Origin: Hoplostethus atlanticus
Taxonomy: Eukaryota > Chordata > Actinopteri > Trachichthyiformes > Trachichthyidae
Assembly: GCA_034670405.1 (NCBI GenBank)
Contig: JAXDDX010000159.1
Location: 124,001-188,000 of the forward strand
DNA: 64,000 nt
Reading direction: 5' to 3'
Both the position numbers and the translations under genes were made by a program. Positions 11,700 through 64,000 of this stretch are shown piece after piece. Every line of letters begins with the position of its first letter. The first letter of the stretch is position 1. The notes beneath the pieces are model-generated. The model had not been told where the DNA came from. It made no database searches and saw nothing but the letters and a program-made list of their open reading frames with translations.

Positions 11700-12257
11700 A
11701 GAGGATAGAGGGGTGGAAATCAGCGCTGGAAGCTGAATCTGGGATGTAAAAACCGGTTCTCTCCTCCCTCTGTCAGAAGGCCAACCTCTCTCTCTCTCAC
11801 ACTCTCGCTCTCTCTCTCTCTCCCTCCTCCTCCTCCTCTCTCAGACTGCGCCCAATCTCTACCTCTATCCATCCCTCCATTGCTCTATCCTTCCATCCAT
11901 CCATCCGAGGCTGCGCCCAGATTCCACTCTAGTTTTTGAGGGTTTCGGATCTTTCTTTTTTTTTTGGTTCCGGTATTTCGGTTTGAACTATCTGCGTTTT
12001 CGCCGTTTCCGCAGAGAGAGCAGAAGGCGGTTCGTCGACGCAGAAGGACAGCGCGACCTCTGCATCCTCCGCATCCCGCCCCCCCCCGCATCCTCAGCAT
12101 CCATGGACCACCGGATGGAGGACCGCGCGGACCGGACAGTGTAGACTACCAAGCCGGCATTAAGGTCTCATCTGAGTGGAAGGCAAAACCTTTTTGCACC
12201 TGCGTTGATTCGTTGGAGGTCTGAGCTGCTTTTTTGGGGGGGCATCGGGACTCTCAG
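11700..12257 (+). promoter_or_regulatory. Putative promoter and untranslated first exon of an unidentified plus-strand gene
   Basis: A long CT-rich tract (11787-11850) is followed by CpG-containing sequence that is distinctly GC-richer than the flanks. It ends at ACTCTCA followed by GTAAGTTG near 12250-12257, a good splice donor. Between them is a short upstream-type reading frame at 12102-12143 (MDHRMEDRADRTV then stop). No long coding frame is present, so this would be a 5' UTR exon. The gene it belongs to is not identifiable, and no downstream exon was found before IFT172. It could also be a noncoding RNA or a CpG-rich enhancer. Confidence 0.4.
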
Positions 12258-13615
12258 TAAGTTGCCGCTGATGGTAGAAAGATGCGTCATTTACCCCGCC
12301 GCTAAAACGCATTGTTGTTCGGTTTGCCAGGGAGGTAACGCTCTTTTCTTACACACCCATTGCTCATTCGTTTATTTCTTTTTGGCATTCTTAAAAAAAA
12401 ATCAACCTTCAACCTTCAACCCCTTTATCTGTGCTATTCTGTTCCCGCAAAAAAAACCGCAGCCTGCTGTCCTGCTCTGCGGAACTTATTTCTCTCTCTT
12501 TCTGCAATATGAGCGAAACTCTGCAATCCCCCCCCCCCCCCCACCCCACCCCAACCCACCCCACCCCACCCCACCACACACACACGCACGAACATTTTTT
12601 ATAGCAATCATTCTACTATATTACTATAATAGCCTATGGTGTATAATGGTATATTGGTAGATCTGTGGGGTGGTGATTTAAAAAAAATGCTGCAGTAAAT
12701 TACATTATTCTTTAGTATGTTCTATGGTGTATTGTGGTAGATGTGTAGTGTATGCATTGGAAAAATGCCACAGTATATTATGGTAGTGTACAGTATTTTC
12801 TATGGTGTATTATAGTCTGTCTGTAGTGTGTAGTAATTTGATAGTATGGTGCAGTATCCTTAGTGTAGTAATGTGAGGAATGATGTAGTTTACTACATTA
12901 TATTGTGGCACTTTACGGTAGTGCATGCTTTTATATGGACACACGCACTCACCCACCCCCACAAAGGCAGGCGGGGATGACCCCCCCACCCCCAACCCCT
13001 CCACCTCACCCCACCCCACCATGCTGCATTTTACATGAGCTATCTGGGTCATTAGCATTTCAGCGGCTGATGAGAGGCTGCAGATGGGTCCTTCCCTCTG
13101 CCGGGGAGCCGTTGAGCAGGGCTGCTTGCTGCAGCTCCATCTGCACCACACAAAAAAAACACTAACATGTTGGGAGCTTTATGCTAAAATGGGTAATGCG
13201 GAATAAAGTGCAAATTTGCAGTTTTGCTTTCAGATTTATATGAGGCCTGATTTTGACCGGAGGAGCATCTTCATCCCCCTGCAACTGTATCTTCATGCCA
13301 CAGGGGATCATTATGCATTATGGCTATTGTTGGATACTGGAGGATGATGCGTTAATGACCTGCAGTGCTGCTGGAGTCAGTATGGTTAGTATATATTGCC
13401 AGTAATGTCAGTGTCAGTATAGGTAGTATACATAGTGCAATCACTATAGTCAGTATAAATAGTCAGTATGGTCAGTATACATAGTATAGTCAGTATAGTC
13501 AGTATGGTCAGTATACATGGTCAGTATAGTCAGTATGGTCAGTATACATAGTCAGTACAGTGAGTGTACATAGAATGCATAGTCAGTATACAGTGTAGTC
13601 AGTATATTGTCATAC
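12258..13615. repeat. Possible intron with low-complexity and tandem sequence
   Basis: This contains a poly-C plus CCACCCC run at 12528-12585, loosely repeated TGGTGTAT/GTGTAG text at 12640-12900, and a 13375-13610 tandem array of AGTCAGTATGGTCAGTATAC-like units. A GC-richer block at 13020-13150 stands out but has no convincing coding frame. Confidence 0.55.
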
Positions 13616-14785
13616 TTGAAGGTTTGTGAACCCTACAGGAGGTGGTCATTATTTCATATACTATAGAAGAAGAAGAATACCCTGAACTCCTTATCTAAAC
13701 CTCAAATCTCAATCTCAATCGCAAATAAAGAACATACACAAATATATATGATATGCTTTCATTGCTTGGTTAACTAGTTTATTTAACAAAAACTCAGATA
13801 CCCCTGTGTGCAACTATATGTGAACTCCTTCAATCAATAACTTGTACCTCCTTTAGGAGTAAACATCTCCTTCAGCCACTGATCAGTCTCTGGCATCTTC
13901 CTAGAGAGATTTTCACCCACTCCTTACAGAACCCGGCCAACTTATTGAGGTTTGAGGGGTTGTCTCACAAGAACAGCATCTCAACTGGACTTAGGTCAGG
14001 ACTTTGACTTGAACAATCCAAAACACTAAACTTCATCTTCTTGAGCCATTCTTTGGTAGATTTGCTTGAATGCCGAGTATCATCATCTTGTTGAACAGCC
14101 ACATGTGGTCCAGCTTTAGTTCTCAGACTGATGGCCTGCCGTTCTGTTCATGAATTCTCTGGTATCTCTCAGAATTCATGATTCCCTTAATGATGTCGAG
14201 TCGTTCAGGTCCAGAGAGAGAAAAACAGCCCCACACCATGACACTCCACCACCATGCTTGATCGTAGGGATAAAGTTATTTTGGTGGTGGACAGTTATGG
14301 GTTATTGCCAAACATTGCATTTTTGATTGCGACCAAACAATTCAATTTTGGGGATCATCTGACCAGAGAACAGACTTTCAGAAATCTTCAGGTTTGTCCT
14401 TCAGGTTTCTTCAGGTGGTCTCTGGCAGACCTAAGACAGGCTTGTTCTTTATAGACAGTAGAGGCTTCTTCCTGGCTACAATTGCATGAAGTCCATTTCT
14501 GTTCAGCATTATTCTTATCATTGACAGATGCACAATGACATCAGATGCAATGGAGGCTTGTAGATCTCTTTTCTTGCATTGTTTTTTTGTACTAGTTTTA
14601 TTATTTTTCTTGGTGATATTTCTTGGTGGATATTTTAGAAGGATGTCCACTTCTAGGCGTTGACGTGTTAAATGCTTTCCATTTGTATATCACATGTCTC
14701 ACATTTGACTGATGGAGCCCAAACCTTTTTGATATGACTTTATAACCTTCCCCAGACTCAATTTTTGTTTCATAATGTGGATGTT
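13616..14785 (-). mobile_element. Decayed Tc1/mariner transposon
   Basis: The minus strand carries a Tc1 transposase relic. Near 14590-14790 it encodes the N-terminal helix-turn-helix region (GEGYKVISKRFGLHQSNVRH, then IYKWKAFNTSTPRSGHPSKI). Near 14230-14290 it gives an IKHGGGVSWCG-like string equivalent to the usual KHGGGSVMVWGCF. The left end has ACTTGAAGGTTTGTGAACCC near 13615, possibly one inverted-repeat end; the other end appears replaced by a LINE tail. A fragment of the same family lies at 25842-26100. Confidence 0.75.
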
Positions 14786-14842
14786 TATGAATCCCTTTGA
14801 GACTGTTACAGTGATTAAAGTCCGTACAAAGAAACATGACTG
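14786..14842 (+). mobile_element. Short L2-like LINE 3' tail
   Basis: The text CCTTTGAGACTGTTACAGTG followed by ATTAAAGTCCGTACAAAGAA matches the 3' end of the L2-like element at 10440-10485 with scattered differences. Only the terminal 50-60 bp is present, directly abutting the Tc1 relic. Confidence 0.55.
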
Positions 14843-17085
14843 ACTAACTGACTGACAAAGCAGGACAGAGTTGGACAGATTGGGACAAAGTGGGACAAAG
14901 CAAGAAAGAATGGGACAAAGTGGGACAAAGCAGGTTGTCTCTCCTCGTGTTCACAGCGGACCTTGATTTAAATGTCCATACAATTAAGGCACGCGGTGAA
15001 TGCCAAGAGAGAAGCCAAATATCACCCAAATTCTCCTGTCCTGACGATCTCCTGTCTGACATATTTAGGCCCGATTTACCCTAAAGTCACTCAATAGAGT
15101 GATTCTAAGTGCCCTCTGGCAGCCATATTGAAGGTCCACAGCTCTCGGACCACAATGGCTGAGAACATTAATTGCATTTCTAAACATACGACTCGGCCGC
15201 CTTGATGAGACATGGTTGATTCCTGTGCTGCTTTTGACTGGGAACTGATCATTTCTCCACTGATACATCTGATCAATTTTAAATTTAGATAATGTCAGCT
15301 TGCTAGCTAGCTAGCCATAGTGTCTGGCCAGCTACCCATCACTGTTTTATTGTCACAATAGCTAACGTATGTAGTGGAACCTAGCTTTAGAACCAGCTAG
15401 CATTTACATATTAACATTAACATTAGTTGCTTTGTCAAATTAGCCTGCTAGCTAACAGTTTGTTCAGGTTAACTGAGCTGACTCTTCTCAAGGTCAGAGT
15501 GTTTTGTAGTAGAGACTAGGGCTAAAGACAAGACAGTTTACTGAGTCACAGTAACCTACATTTGGAGACAAATCTACCTGATCACCACATTCACTTTTAC
15601 TGAAAACATTACTGGATGGATCTACAGCCACACCATCATAGTCTCTTTTTCTAGCCTGGTTGTTATATAGATTATTTGCATCCGGACAATTTTCCACTGG
15701 ACCTCCATGATGGTGCCAGCTGTTGTTGCTAGATTTATTTCCCCAAAGATTAAAGGTCTCCCACTGAAGATTTAGCAGGCATGGAAGCAAGAAAAAACAC
15801 AAAAAACAGTGTCTTTATTTATAATCTAAGCTATTTCAGCGTTAGATTAGATTAGTTTGGATTCAATTTATTGATCCTAAGGGTAAATGTACATTAATTA
15901 CTACGCACATTGAGCTATATACAAATATATATATGTACAGACATAAATGGGAAATCTGTCCAGTCACCCCATTATAGAGCTGTGTGATGGAAAGGATGGA
16001 GGTGGAGTATAAACTAGGGCCTTCCTCTTCTTGTATTTGCTGTTTATTTCCTGTTGGCCCATATGGCTTCTGCACCAAAGACGATGACGTAGTGAATCGC
16101 ATTTAGTATGAGACTGTGTTTGCAGCATCGAATCCTATATGGGACTGACGAAACTGATGCAGGGTTGCTAAATAACACCAGTGTGAATAAAGGCTCCTAA
16201 GCAGGAAATGGAAGAGATGTGGAAAAGAAGGTGTAGAATTCCCAGGAAATGGGAAGGTCAGCGGAAACCGGATGAATACTACCCAGGCTCGTGGACACAT
16301 TGAATTCAATGGGCCTTTAGAATATCATGTAGAATGGACACATACACGGACTATACATGGACTATACACACACTATACAGCCACAGCCTGTAACCCAGGA
16401 CTCCAAAGGTCTTGTATAGTTTTGCGCTTTCCATGAAAAACAATGTTGATTATTGCTGTACATCAATTTGTTGCTAATAAACTGTCAAATGTAGCACAAA
16501 AGGGTGTTTTAGTGAGACTAATTTCTATCTTCCAACTGTGTTTTCTTGTGACAGACGCCTTAAAAGATGCTTGCATGCATAATGTTGCAACAAATGGCTA
16601 TGAAAAGGGAAATATATAACACTTACATGGACTAAATCCAGTTAACTGTCTATATACAAAGCACCTAGTCTTAACAGTGTAAATGGATGTTAGGTTTCTC
16701 TGAAGCAGAGACTGAAGCTACTATCTAGGCAGAAAATTGCATGAGCTCCCACTTAATAATGCATTTTCCTCCTCACACATAGGCTTTTATATTGATTGCG
16801 GATGTGCTTCTGCTAGGAAAGGAGGAGGGTATATACTGAAGGTATATAGATGTATGTAATGCAACCATCCTGAGTGAATTGCAGAGGCTGCAGATACAAA
16901 GGCAGACCTTGATGTTAGGTTGCAGTTAAACATGCAGAATTGCAAATGTTTAAAAGCCTTTCCTAAAAGTTTGTTTTGTGAAATTTTATTATAGCAGGTA
17001 GAAGCAAACTGAAGAAAAAAAATAATAGATTAATGATTTTCTGAACATTTAATTGATTTTATTTCTTAGTTCAGTTGGTCGTTGA
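14843..17085. other. No gene seen; one minus-oriented LINE tail
   Basis: A short tandem GGGACAAAG-type repeat lies at 14875-14935. TTTATTGATCCTAAGGG near 15868 reads, on the minus strand, as the CCCTTAGGATCAATAAA tail seen on fish non-LTR elements. No exon recognised. Confidence 0.45.
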
Positions 17086-17087
17086 CC

Positions 17088-17346
17088 TTACAGGGTTTCC
17101 ACCGTTGCCCCTGATCGAACGTTCCATGACTTTGCCACGACTTTACGATTCCATGACCTAAAATGCTCTGGCGTCCTGGTTTGTCAATGTTGTTTTTCAG
17201 CCTAGTTCCCACTCCGGGCTGAAAACCCATCTACTGCAACAAATGTGTGAAACAAATAAGTGACCACTTGTAAAATTCCCTGACTTTCTCTGTCTGGGAT
17301 ACACCTCTCAAACTTCCAGGATTTCCATGACTAGTGGGAACCCAGT
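17088..17346. mobile_element. hAT-like MITE, CAGGGTT...GGGAACCC family, copy 1
   Basis: It begins CAGGGTTTCCACC and ends AGTGGGAACCCA, near-inverted ends. Inside are repeated CCATGACTTT and ATTCCCTGACTT phrases. Three more copies lie at 19540-19800, 22112-22345 and 34455-34742, so this is a multi-copy non-autonomous family in this genome. No coding capacity. The hAT assignment is inferred from the CAGGG end. Confidence 0.6.
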
Positions 17347-18654
17347 ATACAATGACAATCATTATTGTGAAAGGCATTTTGAGGATGCTGAAGCAGAAAC
17401 AGTGGAACATCTTAAAGTTTATAGAGGTCTGATTTGAAACATGTTGCCTTTAACCAAGGGTTTATATTTTTTCTGTTCAGCCCAGTTATTTAGATTTACA
17501 TGAGTTCATGTCCACACATTTTATGAAATGCATCACATGCATGTGTTTTTTGGGGCTAAAACATGTTTAAAAAGAGAGAATTTCACGATAGGTCTTTTGT
17601 AGAGCCTACATAATGAAATTTGTCAGATGGTTGTGCAGTTCAGATACTGACTGATATTCTTTTAAAGAACACACTATAATTTGTCAACCTTTGAGTTTTT
17701 TATAGATTAGTCTAGAATATTTTCTAGAATCTTGGGGTATGATTTGTTTTGCCTGCATGTCAAAGCTAGGGAAGCTGACAAGAGTATCTCTACTTAAACT
17801 ACCCAATATAGCTGATCCATGTATCAGCTAATGTACATAGTCTACCCAAAAAGTACATACACTTTAGTACTGTCCCTTGGGATGGGCATTAGGATGGCAC
17901 TTTAGTTTGTCAACATACTGACAATGAGGTGGCGCTGTTTAGCTGTGCTACCATGTGAGTACATTTTGAAAAGTACAATGTGTAGCCTGCAAACAATTTG
18001 ACATCTTTGAGCCTGTAGTTGCATTTGCTGGTATTAAAAACAGCACTCAGGGGAAAATATTCAAAACTAATTTTATTTTCACTTCACTATACAAAATGCA
18101 CTGCATATCAAACAAACCAGAGACTGAAAGTCCATCACAAAATATTTTTTCATTTAGTATCCAATTCTTACTGCTTTTGGAAATTTCACACACATGGGAA
18201 TATTTCTGATACTGCACTTTATATAGCACTTCTAAATGTGAAGGCAGGACCAGATGGATCTATTTAAGGATGATAATATCTTCTGAAGCAAAAAAGGCCG
18301 CTGAAAAAATCTGTCAGAATGCTGACAGTTTTTTATCCAGCGATGTCATCCTGAGAAAAAGTCCTACTGATGAGAGAGAGAGAGAGAGAGAAAGAGAGAA
18401 TGTATTTCAGGACAGAGAGAGGGATGACGCAGGAGGGAAAACAACAGAGCGGAGGAATGTGTGTTTCCATGGCGACACCTCAGGGCCAGCTGACCAATAG
18501 GAGGCCATATAGGACTAAAATAGCGCACTAGCACAGCAGGTCAGTGGATGGTCCTGTGTTTTGTTATCAACGGACCGACGTGAAGTGCTGGAGTCTCTGC
18601 TGTCATCCGAGTCTGTTGATAAGGAATGGCGGCAAACGTTTTCCATACACAAAC
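17347..18654. other. Intergenic or distal IFT172 3' region; nothing recognised
   Basis: There are no exons. A (GA)n run lies at 18372-18406. On the minus strand, AATAAA polyadenylation-type hexamers occur only far from the IFT172 stop (nearest noted at 18072-18077), so the 3' end of the IFT172 message is not fixed. Confidence 0.4.
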
Positions 18655-18980
18655 TAGGCTCATATGGGTTTTTGAAGGCCAATATTGATTGCCGATTGCT
18701 GATATTTTGTGCCAGTATTCCATTTTCATGGCAGAAAAACCTAAAGTATTTACTATGGAAATGCCACATTACATTAAATTCAGATTCAGACAGATATATG
18801 TGGCCTATATCTGCCTTATTAAAAATCAGATATTATATCATATTTACTTTATATTTACACTGGTTGTATATGAGAAGCTCTTAACCTGAATTGATTCCAA
18901 TTGAATTATTATATCGGCAGCTTCAATCCCAAAATATCGGTATTGGCCTTCAAAAACCCATATTAGTCGATCCGTACAGT
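18655..18980. repeat. Inverted pair of the dispersed 'GGCCTTCAAAAACCCATAT' repeat
   Basis: The left copy reads CATATGGGTTTTTGAAGGCC (18661) and the right copy GGCCTTCAAAAACCCATATT (18943). Each is followed by or preceded by the ATATTTTG/GCAGCTTCAATCCC text of the family. The two partial copies face each other with about 200 bp between, so they can fold into a long imperfect hairpin. They lie 230-550 bp downstream of the IFT172 stop codon. Confidence 0.8.
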
Positions 18981-19205
18981 AGTGTGCGGCATTTCTTCAG
19001 AGTATGCCAGCACAGACTTCACTGCAATTCACGACCAGTCAGGTGAAACCAGTAATGGAGCGACAGAGAGGAAGAGAGTAGGAAGAGTATGGACGGATAG
19101 ATTAAATATTTCACAGCCTAGGGCGAAAGAATAGAGTGGTGAGACGGTAGCGCCTGATAAAAGAGATGAAATAGGAGGGCTGGAGTGTGTGTGTGTGTGC
19201 ACGCC

Positions 19206-63463
<44,258 letters not shown>

Positions 63464-63604
63464 CTTAAATTAATTTGGGGTGGTATTATATTAATTTAAA
63501 GACTATTCCAGTGTAATTGTGTGAAATTATGAAAATGGTTGATTTTCATAATTGATCAAATAATTGATCAAATAGTCTCATATTTAATAACGACACTACA
63601 CTAG

Positions 63605-64000
63605 ACAAGAGTGGTGTTCATGATATGATACCAAGGAGGTAACCACTGCTCTCCACAAAAAACATTGCTTCCCATATTAGTTTGCCAAAGACCACCTGGA
63701 AGTTCCACAAAGTTACTGGAACAATGTTCTGTGGACAGATGAGACAAAAATTTAACTAACAGCAAAATCTCATCCCAATTGTGAAGCATGGTGTAGGGGG
63801 CATCGTGGTTTGGGGCTGCTTTGCTGCCTCAAGGTGTGGAAGGTTTGCAATCATTGAGCAAACAATGAACTCCAAATTGTATCAGGAAATTCTAAAGGAG
63901 GTTGGGTCATGCAGCACGACAATGACCCCAAATACAAAAGCAAACCTACAACAGAATGGATTAAACAACAGGAAATTTCACAGAGTCCTGTCCTTAACCC
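63605..64000 (+). mobile_element. Tc1/mariner transposase relic running off the right edge
   Basis: The plus strand gives IPIVKHGVGGIVVWGCFAAS (usual KHGGGSVMVWGCF) near 63780, then a [10 protein letters not shown] segment and an STTMTPNTK stretch equivalent to HDNDPKH. Several frames are needed, so it is decayed. It lies in the IFT172 intron upstream of exon A. Confidence 0.8.

Noticed and set aside
12205-12660. 151-codon plus-strand frame downstream of the orphan exon
   Set aside because: It crosses the strong donor at about 12250 and a low-complexity CCACCCC tract; amino-acid composition is that of noncoding sequence.
13055-13145. Minus-strand frame MELQQAALLNGSPAEGRTHL... preceded by a GTGCAG acceptor-like site
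   Set aside because: Only 26 codons to a stop, no matching exon nearby and no recognised homology. The base composition is suggestive, but the support is insufficient.

Overview
The window looks like a teleost fish nuclear genome. It has short, GT-AG-bounded exons of vertebrate genes in long introns, many Tc1/mariner, hAT-like and Harbinger-like DNA transposons, an L2-type LINE, a tRNA-derived SINE, Gypsy and DIRS-type retroelements, and abundant (CA)n microsatellites. I cannot name the species.

Layout. 1-4.5 kb is transposon debris. At 4543-4678 on the minus strand lies the first coding exon of msrA (methionine sulfoxide reductase A); the rest of that gene runs off the left edge. 4.7-7.9 kb has no recognised gene but holds a neat small hairpin. 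7.95-10.49 kb is a 5'-truncated L2-like LINE. 11.7-12.26 kb looks like a promoter plus untranslated first exon on the plus strand, gene unknown. 13.6-14.84 kb is a decayed Tc1 element. From 19.2 kb to past the right edge the minus strand carries the 3' part of IFT172: 27 exons that join without a break into 1018 codons plus stop, matching roughly the C-terminal 58 percent of the 1749-residue human protein (most of the TPR region and the C-terminal tail). The N-terminal WD40 half lies to the right.

About 44 kb of sequence encodes about 3 kb of IFT172 message here. The introns hold a Gypsy LTR element with apparently identical LTRs inserted into an older DIRS-like relic, hAT elements, Harbinger-like MITEs, Tc1 relics, several fold-back elements with very long inverted arms, a SINE with a perfect 13-bp target duplication, a 1-kb minisatellite, and at least ten loci of one roughly 460-bp dispersed repeat family. 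Several introns carry long (UG)n or (CA)n runs directly against the splice sites, the most notable host-gene feature.

I found no previously undescribed enzyme system. The points most worth a second look are the splice-site microsatellites, the giant fold-back elements transcribed within IFT172, the likely origin of the minisatellite unit, the two-start msrA exon with an N-myristoylation signature, and the orphan 5' exon at 12 kb facing the end of IFT172.
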